Shown: piece by piece, positions 1 through 12,299 of the stretch
Numbering within the stretch: the stretch's first letter is position 1
Layout: each line of letters starts with the position of its first letter
DNA from: Floccularia luteovirens
Taxonomy: Eukaryota > Basidiomycota > Agaricomycetes > Agaricales > Squamanitaceae
Assembly (NCBI GenBank): GCA_009739215.1
Contig: VSJF01000011.1
Span: 372,001-436,000, forward strand
Length of the DNA stretch: 64,000 nt
Direction of reading: 5' to 3'
The notes under the pieces: generated by a model
Told to the model about the DNA's origin: nothing
Databases searched by the model: none
The model's input: only the letters and a program-made list of their open reading frames with translations
Translations under genes and position numbers: made by a program

Positions 1-537
1 CTGGACCTGACTTGATACGATTTCTACATATATCTATCGTCAACTCCCATGCTCAGGTTCAGCGGTAGAAGCCACACTTCAAAGTTTCTATAAACCTAAA
101 CGAGTTTGTTATCTTTCATGACAAACAGCTATTCCAATCTGGGCAGGGGAATCTGCATTGATGCCAGTATACTTACATGTCGAGAATTCTTCTCTTCAGT
201 GTGATAAAACATGTGGAACAATTCGTCATAATCCAAAGACAAAATATCAAATTTCTTGTACAATATTATAATCTACAATTTTCAGAGAAAATAATCACTT
301 GAACAACTGCGAATATGTTCATAGTTATGTGTATGACCGCTCAACGTTCAACCTCGTCAACTTCATTGTTGATGAACATTTTGAGTTATTCAACTCCGAC
401 GAATCAAGCGACCAAGTCTTTGTGCTAAACTTCTAACTATAACATCTAAAATAGTTGAAAACCGGACGGCGGTTTTCCCTTTCTTTCGAGTGGACGATAA
501 TCCATAGTGATATCTGCTCAAAATCTGTGAACCTGAA
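1..537. other. Non-coding or unresolved 5' flank of the Vps3-like gene
   Basis: No reading frame here resembles the CNH domain expected upstream of the Vps3-like protein. The frame of the first recognised exon is open back to a TGA at 508-510 and could belong to a small upstream exon, but nothing identifiable follows further back. The stretch is AT-rich. Confidence 0.4.
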
Positions 538-3322
538 ATGGCGATGAGGCAGCCAGTCTTTCCGCGGTCCGGCGTGATTGTTCTGGGGTTGAATTCGGTT
601 CATTCTCTGGTTCCTTCAACAGTCACCGCACAAGTCGAATCTTTCCTGAGTAGTCATAGGATAGAGGATGCGGTGGAGCTGGCAGACCAGCGAAGGAAAA
701 GGGTAGAAGGAAGTCTGTCTGTTGATGAGGATGAGGTATGTGTCTACAGTCTCTATTCTTCAAAACATCACGTACCAAACCCACTCAGGCAGATGAACTG
801 CGCTACGTTTACCAACGAATAGGTTTTCAGTGTTTTGCGGAGACTCTCTTTGAGGATGCCGGCAAAAATCTATTCAATGGCGAACTTGACCCCCGAATCC
901 TCGTCAGCTACTTTCCTGACCTGCGTGGCTCATTCTTTTCTCCTACGGATCAAGTAGATATGTTCGCTGGTGTAGCAGCTAATATGTCCAAGGAGGATTC
1001 AGTGGACGACATCAGTAAGTGACCCGTAGACCCTCCTTTCTTTTTTCGTCACTCGTTCATTTTGAATTCCCCATCGTCTCCTTCATTGACTTGTGCTGCT
1101 TTGCCCTCGTTGCACGTTCCTGTTTTGGAACTGATACTAGTTGTAACGAACCTAGTCAGGAATTACTCTCCTCATTTATCTCCAAATACTCGATCAGCAC
1201 CTCCCACCGCGGAATTACGCAAAATATTAGGCATGGCCGCAAAAGAAATGCTGGAGGTGTTCCTACGAAAGTGTAAAACTCGAAGGCAATTGAATCCTCG
1301 TCATACAAAAAAGGCGAAGGACCCTCTGAATGCAGTGGGTGATAACATTCTCATTTCTTCGCACACTGTACTTAATTGAATGGTTAGGTCATAGATACTG
1401 TTCTTGCAAAGCTCTACGCACAATTGGAAAAGACCAAAGAACTCTATGCTCTACTAGAAGGACCTAATGATGTAGATTTGTCCGAAGTTGAGATACTGTT
1501 GCAGAGTACGGGACAGTATAACGCTCTATGTATGCTGTATAAGAGGTATGGTAGTGACTCTAAGCTTCTTGAAGCATGGGGAAAGTACGTCCAAGCATAT
1601 CTATATCATCCTTTTTTACTTAATGGTGCATAACAGACTTATAGACGGTGACTGGACCGACGAGGACATCAAGGATCCACTATCAGACATGATTACTTTG
1701 TTGGATGAAAAACGAGACGATAGTTTAACAAAGCATTGGGCTCTTTGGTTGCTAAAACGAAACCCAGAACGTGGTATCAAGGTAATCTATATTATGCTTT
1801 TCCTCATAGATGAGACTTATTTCTTTCCTAGCTTTTGATGTCTTCTAATACTGGCAAGCGGAAGGACACATCCGAAGAAGATATTAGCATGTTAAAACAA
1901 ATTGAAGAAGCAAATCATGCAGCAAGCGAAACGTACTTGGAATATCTTATCTTTCAAAAACGAAGTATTGTGGGTATTCCATACACCTTTGACTAGGGCA
2001 ATGCTGATTGAGATCTATTAGTCACGACAGCTGCAATCACGATTCGCATTATCATGTGTCGATCAGCTCTTGAAGTCGCTTAGAAACGATGCTGTCTCAA
2101 AGCTCTGGCGTGCTAAAGGTTGTTTTTCACGAAATTTCGTAAATGAAGGACTACTGAAATATCTTATAGCATCTTCATATGCTTCCAGTACCAACGATTC
2201 TTCCTTTCTGTCATATTTCACATCGACAACACCTGATTCAGAACATAAACGAGTCCGACTAAAAACCATCCTCCTTCTGGCTGGGTCATCTTTTTATGAC
2301 CCAAACGTGGTCAAAGCACAAATCCAGGAATATGAAAAAATCTTGAAATTGGAACTTGCGATACTTGAAGGCAAGGTAAGAAAAATTCATACCTCCACTA
2401 TTTTTATTATCTATATGATCTGGTCTCACCATCTGAATAGTTAGGAAATCACCGATCAGCTCTCTCAATTCTGGTTCATGACCTTCATGACACAACTTCC
2501 GCCGAGATATATTGTACCTACGGCGGTGATATTGTCCCAATCAAAACTGCACAATCTATAGCTGACAGCTGTGATCTACAATCATGGGCTAATGCCCTAT
2601 TTACTACTCATGTGAAAGGCAAAGGCTCGAAAGCAACACCTGTTCCTCTTACACGACAAATAACAACTGACGAATCAACACGGAAAGATCTCCTGAAGAT
2701 ACTCCTTGAAGTTTACATGTCTGATGAGTGAGCTGAGCCCTTGTGATAATGTTGTGATATCACACAAACTTCGTGTAGACTTTCAGGCGCCCAAAATGCT
2801 AGCCGTTTACTAAACTCGCAAGGAGTGAATCTTGATTTAGTAGATGTATGCTCGAAATTATTTTTCTTAGCAAGCTCTATACTCATCTTTAAACAAACAG
2901 ATCATTACTCTTGTTCCCCCAAAATGGCCTTTGAATACGCTTTCTTCTTTTCTTGTTCGGTCCTTGCGACGGACCGTTCACATACAACAGGAGGGTGCTA
3001 TAGTCAAAAATATAAGCTTGGGACAGAATATTGAGGTATGCATTATCATAAAGATGTTTTTTTTGTTATTTATGAGAAATCATCGGCGTATTTCCACCAG
3101 GTCAAGGACCATTCTTGGACAATACTACGAGAAGATGGTGCGATAATAGAGGAGGCTGCTGATGATGATGATGAAAGTAGCAGCCAAAGTTACCGCGAAA
3201 AGATTGGTTTTTCCGAGAAGTTGGATCAAGTGAAAGCAACCGAACTACCCCTTCTTCCGCAAGGAGTTACGGAGAAAGAGCGGTATGAGACACAACCTGA
3301 TGGCACTGCCGAGGATGTATAA
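538..3322 (+). CDS. Vps3/TGFBRAP1-like CORVET tethering subunit, N-terminally incomplete
   Basis: Eleven exons join in phase (538-735, 789-1014, 1141-1334, 1388-1584, 1637-1781, 1832-1969, 2022-2375, 2441-2727, 2779-2845, 2901-3035, 3101-3322) to give about 720 residues. The first exon holds the end of a CNH-like domain followed by a helical run (SHRIEDAVELAD). Exon 2 has the hallmark LDPRILVSYFPDLRG. Later exons hold the Vps39 domain 1 region (YNALCMLYKRYGSDSKLLEAW, LLKRNPERGIK) and the Vps39 domain 2 region (PPKWPLNTLSSFL). Family members tether endosomes through Rab5-type GTPases as part of CORVET and are usually over 1,000 residues, so the N-terminal beta-propeller is missing or lies outside recognisable sequence. 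The ATG at 538 is the first in the open frame and is probably not the native start. Vps39/Vam6 is less likely because the exon-2 signature is closer to TGFBRAP1. Confidence 0.8.
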
Positions 3323-5634
3323 TGCTTTAGGTGACCATTCCTGTGATTCAAGGGGAATATGACACTCTATTTTGACGCCTGGGAGGTGTCATCCAAAGAT
3401 TTCCATTCAATGGTGTTTCAAAATGCATTAATCATATTTCCTCCACCATTCCTGGGTTCTAAAGATGCCAATGATCTCCGATGGCCGAAATACCAAGTTC
3501 TGCCTCACAAGCTTCCGTGAAAGCCGCAGGCATTCATTCAACAGTGAACACTGATAGAGTTACAGGCATTGCATTGACATTGCGTATACCTGGGTCCATA
3601 CGTCACGAAGATCATGGTCAGTACTTAGAACAATGCAAATTGTCGTGTTCTAGACACCTATTGTAAATAGCTCATATGCCGACATTTTTGAGCCGAGAAA
3701 GAGAGGTTCCCTGTCAACCACTCCTATCCCTACCTATTACCTGATGTCAGGACCAATCCCGAAAATGGACTGTTTGAAACAGCGGATTCAGCCGTACCGT
3801 GCATTTGGATAATCGTGGCACACCAGCATGATTTCGATTTGACAATCGGGAATGTGTCTTAGTTCATATGAATGCGGAATCGTAAGATACATGGTGTCGA
3901 AGTTATATGTGGAGATGACAGTGTTGATGCCAGGGATCATCATGGAGCCCATCAAGATCAAGTCGTTGCTTGCCACTTGACAATGGCCAAAGCAAACACT
4001 TTCATCGCACGATAAGCGCTTGTGTAGCTGCTTCACAGATATCGTGTATGAGCACGCACATGCGCAGACAGGGACCTATTCTGGTGTCATCAGAACCCGC
4101 TTCTTGTACATGGTACATACACAGGATCTCTTCTCCATCGATGCGGCATACTTCCGCCGTTGGTACTGGAAGGTACAGAATTCTTGCACAGCATCAAGCT
4201 ATGAATTAGTACAAATAACGTATTCTCAGGTTTGGGAGCGTTAAGGTTACATTGGTCGTGACATCTTCCTTCTTCCTCAATCACCAAAATGCATCAGAAC
4301 TCTGGTTATAGTTTCCGTACCCTGTACGTTGCTGCGGTCTCCTGACGTTACGCTCGTTATCGTACCTTAAGATATGGAAGCTTCTATACATGACTCACAT
4401 TATCGCTTCTCAGACCTTAGATAGCTGAAGAAGATCGATTTTTTAAATCTCTTACTTCCCTGTTCAGTAGGGGTGATCTCCGAAAACGATGAAAAAACAT
4501 AGCGCCTATTCGGGAATGCCCCTTGATGCGCCAACATTGAATGTATCAAACAGACACCGAATTGTCTGTATGCACTACGCTGGCAGAGTTTTTTTAAAAA
4601 CAAAGTGAGGAATAATTCAATGATAGCTTAATGATGAGTGCTGATATCCGAGAAACCCGCGTCATTCAACTTTATCACATTACTTTTACTGCACCAGCAC
4701 GAATCCACCAAATCCTAAGGTCTTTGGCCCAAGATTTCACACCTTAGGATTCCAGGTGTGTGCACCCAGATACCCTATTCAGGATCTAAGTTTATTTGTG
4801 ACCATGGCAGTGGCAGGATGATCTGTAGACTCCGGAAACGTCAGCCTATCTCCGACAGCAAGATACCGCAAATCTATCAAGATGGTGTATGATTTTGGAC
4901 ATGATAGGTCTGTGTGGGAGGAGCCCTGCGCACATGTTTAGGAATTCGAAGCCGGGAACAACCATGTACTTCCTACGGGTCCTAGACTATTAGGCTCGCC
5001 CGTACATTTGACCCTCGGTTAGTGATCCGTGTCTCGTATGCTCTATACAGTTCAAACAACTAATTCTAATATCCATGGTAAAAGATCAGATCCCATGTAA
5101 AAATTTCTGAATTACGGCACCACTAAGCGCAGTTGCTTGAGTTGACTAAGCAAAATAACGCTCATTGCGATAGTGAGCGCACCTCGTGTCGTGACTGGAT
5201 AATTGAAGACGCGAATTTGTGTGGCGACTTGTTATCTTTTGATTCAACCCTGCTGTGAGATTTTTAAAACATTTTATTCTTTTGTGAGTAAAGAAACACG
5301 ATCTTGAAACTTTGACTTTCCCCAGCAGCTAAAAAACCACAAAACATAGGAAATAGAGGTCTGTTATCGGGATTATTTGATTTATGGGGCATCTCTGACC
5401 TATACAAGTGATGTTATCTGTAGAGGGATGATTGCGGATGACAGTGTGTGGAAAATATTTTCGCATTTCATCAAAAACGTGCTCGCCCTCTGAGATTGTC
5501 AACACGTATATATTGACATTGAAATCATAGAGACGTGGGTAAAAATATCACAAGGTACCAGAAGGATACCACTACAGACTCCAACTGGAAATTGGGAGCG
5601 ATAATATCTCAAGAATCTAAAGATTTTGGAAAGT
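3323..5634. other. Gene-poor stretch
   Basis: Only short overlapping open frames on both strands, none with recognisable domains. A minus-strand frame at 3788-4036 has a plausible amino-acid composition (MIPGINTVISTYN) but no flanking exons I can join. A short inverted repeat, CGCTCA/TGAGCG with a 9-nt loop, lies near 5158-5180. This is probably decayed sequence. Confidence 0.4.
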
Positions 5635-5943
5635 CTACTCATTCAAAAAGAACATGTGGGACACGTCAAAAAAATGAATGGTTTGTGGGGAATATTGATA
5701 ATACCCGGAATTTCGATATAACGATAAATGTGCCGAATTCTGGTTCGGGCCAGTCCATGTATCTGAAACAGGCGCTTCCAGGTCGCTTCGAATTGGCTCC
5801 TCAAAAATAGGAAGGCGGCGGCTGTTATGGAGCTCTATCCATTCGACTTTTTGAATATGAAGGAAAAACAGAAGCCTTCTTGGAATCATTGTTGGAGATT
5901 CAAGTTGGACTGCGGAAGTGCCACACTCCAGGGCCGACAACAT
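5635..5943 (-). pseudogene. Relic of proline iminopeptidase C-terminus (copy 1)
   Basis: One minus-strand frame reads QKVEWIELHNSRRLPIFEE. This matches the C-terminal block of fungal proline iminopeptidases (consensus near KVKWIELQNST-H-LPMFEEPER), as seen in the other relics at 14.2-17.5 kb. In the block that normally carries the catalytic histidine, the residue is Arg. Upstream sequence resembles the preceding substrate-loop block only in mixed frames, and no N-terminal half is visible. This is a decayed fragment, not an expressed enzyme; identification rests on the one conserved block. Confidence 0.55.
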
Positions 5944-7757
5944 AAGTTTTTATATGATGTGCAAATTGTAGCTAATGTTTTGCTCGTACGGGCTACCCGA
6001 AAGACCGGGGGAGGGAAATTGCTTGGAATACTTGCTCAAAGCGATATCGCTATGTGGGGGTTAATCTTGTAAACAAAGGAAATTTTGAAAATGAAGTGAA
6101 TAGCATGTTGAAGAAGAAAGCACACGGTTGTTATAAGAAAGAAGAAAAGAAAAGGTATCAAGACCCGTCGGAGTAAATTCCCTTATTGTAATGATGGTTG
6201 TACAGCTTGTATTTCAGACTCATATTATCATATCCATTGGCACGTACTAAGTATAGGGTAAAATGCTGGGTGGATATGAGATTGTTATCATTCCGAAAAG
6301 CAAGCAAACAAGAAGAATTCGACATGATATGAAGTGTGCATGTAAATATTTGAACGTTGTATGGGCCGATCAGTCGATTATATGGATCGTTGGACATTTT
6401 ACTTACAAGTACTTCCAAGCTCTCCCACAGTCGTGCTCAGAACCGCTAGCCAGTGCTTAGGTATCTTGTAAGTAAACATATTGTAAGCAGGTTATCACAG
6501 CCTCTTATGTATGTGCTTATTAGCAGCTACCTTTTAGTCTCAATTCAACATCGACACTTCTACCACACCTGATACATTCTGTCCCGATGGTGAAATTAAC
6601 ACGACCGATTACCTCAGTGTTGACGCTGGGGAGCTGATATGTGTTGAGAAATGTAGTCCTTGTGATTGAAGAGGTTGGAGTTTTTCCATATGTACGTAAA
6701 TGAAGACCAGACTTTCTGCCCGGCAGGATCCGCTAACATGTATAGTGAAAAAAATCAAACGAGGTGAAGCAACTAACGAGTTCAAAAAATGTGTTCTTTA
6801 AAATAACGACGTACAATATAAGTGCCTGATGAGCACCGAAATCGAAAACAGATATTGTCAGAAGACAACGGAGTCCAAGGGGGCTATAAAAATTGATTTA
6901 AGATAAAAGGAGGCAGTTAACCCGAAGGACCTCATCTTCGGAGTGGAAGGACCTGGGATATCGATGCTGCCATTGACGTCCTCCGTCGCTTTAAGTTCCT
7001 TAGCATTAGAGACATGGAAAGTATCGAAGGCGTCGGTGACTTTGGAGGAGCATTTATCGACATTCTCGGGGCTGTTAGCATTGTGCCCATCCATGTTATT
7101 ATCAAAGGAGGTTATGTTCATTGTAGCGTCCGATTCTTCAAGGACCCTGATGCTATGGGGCGTTACACCGATAGATCTATGTAATGATATGCAAGGAGAT
7201 GAATAGGATGTAGATAATTGAGACGAGCATTAAACCTTTTCGAAACTATCATTAAATAAAACCTTAATTATATTAGCTTACAGCCAGCCAGTATAGGTGA
7301 TATATCCAAATTCCTCACATTGCTACTTGGTCAACTGCGGACCCAGCGACAACCGTATATGTAGCTTCGGTTTTGTTGCTATCAATCTGGTCATTTCATG
7401 CACAACGTCGTTCGAATCCCCGGTTACTGTTGAGATTCGTGAATATTTTCAAAGAGCTCCAATTGTTATTGGTCAGGCCGGCGCAAAGTTCAACCTATAA
7501 GATAATACAAAGGCTGACCACGTCTAGATGAAGCAGGGGCAAGCCCTCAGGCCTCAGATCTCAAGGGGCATGTGAACTTCCTTATAAAACTCATTTGGGC
7601 TTAGTTCATAACATATGACTTAAAAGCATAACTTGATAACATGCGTTGAAATGTAAAGATCGTAGACACGCAGGGGTCGAGGGGGTTACATTCAATAACT
7701 CGTAAGCCATGTACGCCCGTGGAGGTAGAAGATGCACCAGAGCCTGACTGAATCTCC
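5944..7757. other. Gene-poor stretch before RPS6
   Basis: Short open frames on both strands (for example 6858-7121 on minus and 6943-7206 on plus overlap each other) show no known motif. Nothing can be assigned. The last 150 bases or so form the 3' flank of RPS6. Confidence 0.4.
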
Positions 7758-8692
7758 TCATGCTGCCGTCTTGCTGTGGGCTGCCTTTATAGCCGCAACC
7801 TTTGCCTTCTTCTCTGCAACGCGCTTTGCGAGCATAGCACTGTGATTGTGTAATTTGAGCAAAAATAATGACTAGGATCATGGAGTCACTTACTCGAATT
7901 CTGCCTTTTGCTCTTTTTGTGCTACAAGCTTACGACGTTTGAGTGCCTGCAGATGACGCCTGCGCTGTAGGCGGACGGGAGTGACTAGTCTTTGGATTTT
8001 GGGTCTAACATGATATGGAGTTAAGATCCAATTGAAGCTGGACACAGTTGCAAAAGAACTCACGCTTTGGTGTATGGCTTGGCTTCTGGATTCTTTGCAC
8101 TCTTTACTTCTCTCCTTACTACGTATTTTCTAACGTCATCCTCCTTGTTCAAGTTGAAGAATTTCCTGATCTTTGTGGCTCGTTTTGGACCAAGACGTTT
8201 AGGTAGGACTTCGTCTGTGAGTCCAGGAATCTCATTGTCGCCCTGCTTGACGACGACGAGGGACAAAACTGCAATGTCTGGACCAACGATGCATCCACGC
8301 ACTGACTTGCGCTTACGCTCTCCAGTACGACGAATACGATAACACGATTGCCCATTTGACAATAACAGCTTGACACGATATGGCAGGAGTACTCCTTGTT
8401 TCATGGGAAATCCCTGTTTGTCATTGCCTCCTGTGATGCGGAAGACATAACCCTTCCATTCGTCACCGAGCGAATCTCCAGGGACTTCTTGGGCAATCTT
8501 CTTATCATAGAATATGCGGCTTTTTGTAGTAGTTAGATAAGGGAAGTATCGGTTAAGCAAGTAACATACTATTTCTTCTCCTCATCGAGGTCTAGGAGTT
8601 TTTGAGCCCCAGTGGCAGGGTCTACACGACAACTGTCAATCTCTCAGCCAAAACAGCATATACACATGCTTACTGGCGATGTTAAACTTCAT
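7758..8692 (-). CDS. RPS6: 40S ribosomal protein S6 (eS6)
   Basis: Five exons on the minus strand (8692-8674, 8621-8570, 8519-8064, 8004-7894, 7839-7758) join in phase to 239 residues, the normal length. The protein starts [17 protein letters not shown] and carries the signatures [47 protein letters not shown] and PKIQRLVTP. It is a small-subunit rRNA-binding protein acting in cytosolic translation. The basic C-terminal helix is present and ends in SKTAA; its serine is a plausible site for S6-kinase control by family analogy. The first exon is only 19 nt, so the start is easy to miss. The gene is divergently arranged with RPS13. Confidence 0.97.
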
Positions 8693-9049
8693 ACTGAAAA
8701 TTTACTCAGTAAAGAGCTCTAGATAACCTTGCATATGAATCGCACCTTGAAAATGGGCTTTGAGGTCACCGTTGGCGGTAGCAAACCTCTTGTGAAGAAA
8801 TACCTGCTGGATTGGTGAGTAACACGCGTAAACAGGACAAGATTCTGAGCAGCATCACCGCTTAAGGTTTACAACTATACAGTTTATCAGCCGCAATTCC
8901 GGCATGCCCGGCCTGCCTTTTTCTATCACCAATATTGTTGCTCGTTACACGCTTTCAGACACTCTTCAAGACTTCACTCCCCCGCCAAATTGTAAGTTTA
9001 TCAAGGATTATATGAAAGATCGTCATTAATCACTACGTCTAGCTTCATC
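8693..9049. promoter_or_regulatory. Shared intergenic promoter of RPS6 and RPS13
   Basis: 357 bp separate the two divergent start codons. The segment must hold both promoters and both 5' leaders. An ACGCGT hexamer sits at 8824-8829. A ...ctacgtctag tract just before the RPS13 ATG looks like a splice acceptor for a 5'-leader intron, which is common in fungal ribosomal protein genes. Joint regulation is an inference from layout. Confidence 0.6.
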
Positions 9050-9680
9050 ATGGGTCGCATGCACGCTCCCGGAAAGGGCATTTGTGAGTATAACACAAGT
9101 TTGAGTAAGATATACTGTATTGATACAACAATACTCAGCGTCCTCCGCACTTCCTTACCGTCGCGCTCCTCCACATTGGCTTAAAACCACCCCCGAAGAT
9201 GTCGTTGAACAAATCATAAAACTCTCTCGCAAGGGTCTCACACCATCTCAGATTGGTGTAACTCTTCGTGATTCGCATGGGATTCCCCAAGTGCGCTTTG
9301 TCACCGGTAATAAAATCCTGCGTATTCTGAAGTCCAATGGTGCGCCCCGACCATTCTTTCCTTTCCTTTGCGCTCATAGTTTTACTTTCATTTTTGCTAC
9401 CTTCCCTTTCCATTGTTTACATCTCTGTGATGTATAATATGCCTTTTGTTTGGGGACAGGTCTTGGGCCGGCCGTCCCTGAGGACCTTTGGCACCTCATC
9501 AAAAAGGCGGTCTCTGTGCGCAAGCACCTTGAGGTCAACCGCAAAGACAAGGATTCGAAATTCCGCTTGATCTTGATCGAGTCAAGAATCCACAGACTTG
9601 CTAGATACTACAAGACCAAACAACAAATCCCTCCAACATTCAAATATGATTCAGCTACCGCATCTACACTGATTGCCTAA
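9050..9680 (+). CDS. RPS13: 40S ribosomal protein S13 (uS15)
   Basis: Three exons (9050-9083, 9139-9339, 9460-9680) give exactly 151 residues, the standard eukaryotic length. The N-terminus [12 protein letters not shown], the block [34 protein letters not shown] and [17 protein letters not shown] are all present. It is a universal 30S/40S S15-type protein that binds the central domain of 18S rRNA. All splice phases are consistent and no substitution looks disruptive. It lies head-to-head with RPS6. Confidence 0.98.
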
Positions 9681-9923
9681 GGATTGTTGTGAGGTTATGG
9701 AGCGCCATATATGCTGTTAACCAGACGCATGGTTTTATGTAATTACCTCAGGTGTCTTACTGCAATAAAATATGTAGGCAATATGATTCATGTGGAAGGG
9801 ATATTAAATGGTTGTATACCAATTTCAAATACCCCTTAAGGTAAGAAATTGCCTCTTATTAACAGCTGAAAATGGGTAGTTTGTTCGAGGTTCGGGGTAT
9901 GGACTTGTATTGTTCTGGTTAAG

Positions 9924-10232
9924 TTGCTGCCGTTGTATAAAGTGCTTTCATCTTTATACTTATGGTTTCCCCTTACAGCTGCTTTGGCGGGGCCCCATGA
10001 TGGGAGGTATCTGCATACTTCCTTTCGATTTCTTGCCAATGAAGTCCACGGACAATTCAGCATTAGATCGAGCACCCTGCCAGAGCATTACCGTCAATGT
10101 GATTATGATGCGCGTGCTTTGGGAACAAAAGATGGTAGGAATGAATCTAGTTCGGGATATCTTAACGCATTGCTGCACTTGCAGGCCATGCGAACCTCGC
10201 TTCAAGTTGTGGCTTGCGCGCGCATTATGTAG
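9924..10232 (+). CDS. Hypothetical small, possibly secreted protein
   Basis: An open frame of 102 codons starts with a hydrophobic stretch (VLSSLYLWFPLTAALAG) that could serve as a signal peptide, followed by a polar tail with only two cysteines. I recognise no family. A longer plus frame and a minus frame overlap it, so it may be chance. A GTAGGA...TTGCAG pair near 10136-10184 could be an intron, which would change the C-terminus. Confidence 0.2.
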   Translation: MLPLYKVLSSLYLWFPLTAALAGPHDGRYLHTSFRFLANEVHGQFSIRSSTLPEHYRQCDYDARALGTKDGRNESSSGYLNALLHLQAMRTSLQVVACARIM

Positions 10233-10540
10233 CCGATGTGTAACACACTACCTCGAAAGTTCAATCGTTGATTCCTTCCTACCAAAAACATCCAAACATT
10301 CAATCAACAAGAATGTCTCTCACTAGTTCATGAAATGTCTCGGTGTATCCGATGTTCCTGCAATCGAGCAATCAACATGTGTTGACTGTGACTAACCTTC
10401 ATCACATTCCCTTCTCCCGACAGTGGAGCTCAAGCGCGTCTAAGCCGTCTGATTTCCTGGGCCGTTTATGGTATCAGAAGGATGGGTTTGTAGTATTTAA
10501 TCCCTTCCCCTATCTCTAAATTCGCCCACAAAGTAGCACC

Positions 10541-11182
10541 ATGTCGTATCAAGGAGCATGTCTTTGCAAAGGAACAACAATAACTATCGCCAGGATAAAC
10601 ACAGATGTGGTACGTGCTCATTAATGTTTCAGAAGAAATATATTTTTGCAATGTATTATAATTAATGAAGTATACCAGATTGGGCATTTTATATGCCACT
10701 GCATCGATTGCAGACAAGCTAATGGCTGCGCTTTCAGTTCAAATATACTCGCGCTCGCAGATGATGTTAAAATAGAAGGACCTACAAAAACATTTGATAT
10801 ACAGGCTGAGAGTGGTCGGATAGGTGCGTCAACACTCCATGATGCATCCGTTGACATCCACTCACGTGGCACATTTTGAAGCTACCCGCTGGTTTTGTAC
10901 CGGATGCGGTAGCGTGATCGGTCATAGGTCGTCATTCATGGGACCATTAATGGCAATACAGACTGGAAACATTAGTGCATTCAGCAACATTCCAGTTGTC
11001 GCTGAATGTGAGTTGACGCAGCGCTCCGAATTGTTCGTATATCCACCATTGCTGACGCGGTACAAACAGTATATGTGAAAGATCGTTGGGATACTTCCTC
11101 CTATCAAAGATGCAGCACAAATCAAAGGTATGCCACCACCAATTTTCTAAATTGTATGCCGTATGACAGTATTCAAATTTGA
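10541..11182 (+). CDS. GFA/CENP-V-like zinc-binding protein, C-terminus apparently frameshifted
   Basis: Exons 10541-10609, 10679-10823, 10882-11007 and 11070 onward join in phase. The protein begins MSYQGACLCKG and has the zinc ligands of the GFA (glutathione-dependent formaldehyde-activating-like) beta-fold: CLC, CHCIDC and CTGCGSVIG. The end starts correctly (LYVKDRW) and then loses register after 11089. The original frame runs on to a stop at 11180-11182 with an unrelated tail. A shifted frame from 11091 encodes ILPPIKDAAQIKGMPPPIF and stops at 11148-11150, which is the expected family C-terminus. Family members are small cytosolic proteins of mostly unknown substrate; some bind glutathione adducts. 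The core is intact, so the product may still fold. Confidence 0.75.
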
Positions 11183-11495
11183 GAGTGTTTCTAAACCCCA
11201 CTCATCTCGTCATTTCCGGGAGGAAAACAATCGGATTCACATATTCTATCCGCACAAGCATGATCGGATGGGGCTTTGGAGATTTTTTTGTTTCGGTTAT
11301 CAACTCTTCTCCTAATTGAGTCTTGCTTATAACTGACGATGGATTGAGTTCCTTTCAGCATTCAAACTCATTATTTCATACTACATCTGCACCTGCATCT
11401 TTTTTTATGTAAGTTGCTTTTTCGTATCACAGAGTCACGTATTCTAACATGGCCCCATAGCTTGCATTCACATTTACGACTTGACACGATCAGTT

Positions 11496-12299
11496 ATGAT
11501 ATTCAAAAAATCTGCCAAACTCATGCCCACAACCTCATCCCCTTCATTCGAACCATATACAGAATTCTCATATAATTCATCTCATTCCTCGTTCTCTTCC
11601 GATGAAGACGACCAGTACTCAACATCGGATTCATTCGGTTTTTACGGTCACGAACATATCAGTTTGTTGACTACTCAATACATCACCGACACTTTCGGCT
11701 GTTCAACAGACCCCGAAACGTCATTCATATTATTACATCCTCAACTCCCATTTTTCATCGCAGAAACCATCTATGCTACGAATCTCCCCTACTCTGTGAT
11801 AACTGCAGCGCTCGTACTTCTTCAACATCCGCACAAACGGTTTGATAAGAAATCGAAGTTGACTAATTCGGGTCACCGCTTGTTCTTGGCTTCGTACATC
11901 ATCGCGGCTAAAGAACAAGACAAACGCGCAACCATTCACAATGATAATTATTGGAGTCGATTGACTTGTTATCCTATAACAGATATCATGGAGATGCAGC
12001 AGCAACTGAAAGGAATTATTGGCTTGTCCAATCGTCGGAATAATGGACTTGAGCACCAAGCGATTTTGAATGCGATGAAAAAACATTCAGGCGAACTCAG
12101 CACCCGTGAATCTTCTGCGCTTCGCCATACATTGGCACGGAGTAATTCGTCTGAATCAATTTCTTTATATTCAGAGGAGTCATCCCCTCTTTCGCAGTCA
12201 TCACAGAAGAAGAAGGGAAATCCGGTGAAGTTGGGGATACGAAACTTTTTTAAAAGGAGACCACTGCTTCTCAGGAAGGGGGGTAGTTTCCGTCTGTAG
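11496..12299 (+). CDS. Pcl/Pho80-like cyclin
   Basis: A single-exon frame of 267 residues starts at the first ATG (MIFKKSAKLMP). After an acidic/serine-rich leader (SSDEDDQYSTSDS), residues ~80-170 carry a cyclin-box pattern: FIAETIYATNLPYSVITAALVLLQ, then GHRLFLASYIIAAKEQ, as in Agaricomycete cyclins related to Pcl1/Pho80 partners of Pho85-type kinases. The C-terminal third is serine-rich and ends in a basic segment (FFKRRPLLLRKGG). A possible 5'-leader intron lies at about 11408-11461 (tatGTAAGTT...CCATAG). Which kinase it binds is unknown; the cyclin call rests on the box pattern alone. Confidence 0.65.
   Translation: MIFKKSAKLMPTTSSPSFEPYTEFSYNSSHSSFSSDEDDQYSTSDSFGFYGHEHISLLTTQYITDTFGCSTDPETSFILLHPQLPFFIAETIYATNLPYSVITAALVLLQHPHKRFDKKSKLTNSGHRLFLASYIIAAKEQDKRATIHNDNYWSRLTCYPITDIMEMQQQLKGIIGLSNRRNNGLEHQAILNAMKKHSGELSTRESSALRHTLARSNSSESISLYSEESSPLSQSSQKKKGNPVKLGIRNFFKRRPLLLRKGGSFRL

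Noticed and set aside
7400..7420. GTTCGAATCCCC resembling the T-loop/B box of a tRNA gene
   Set aside because: No A box or foldable acceptor/anticodon arms lie at the right spacing upstream.
9910..10326. 138-codon plus-strand frame overlapping the 9924 frame
   Set aside because: Irregular composition and no motif; at most one of the overlapping frames could be real.
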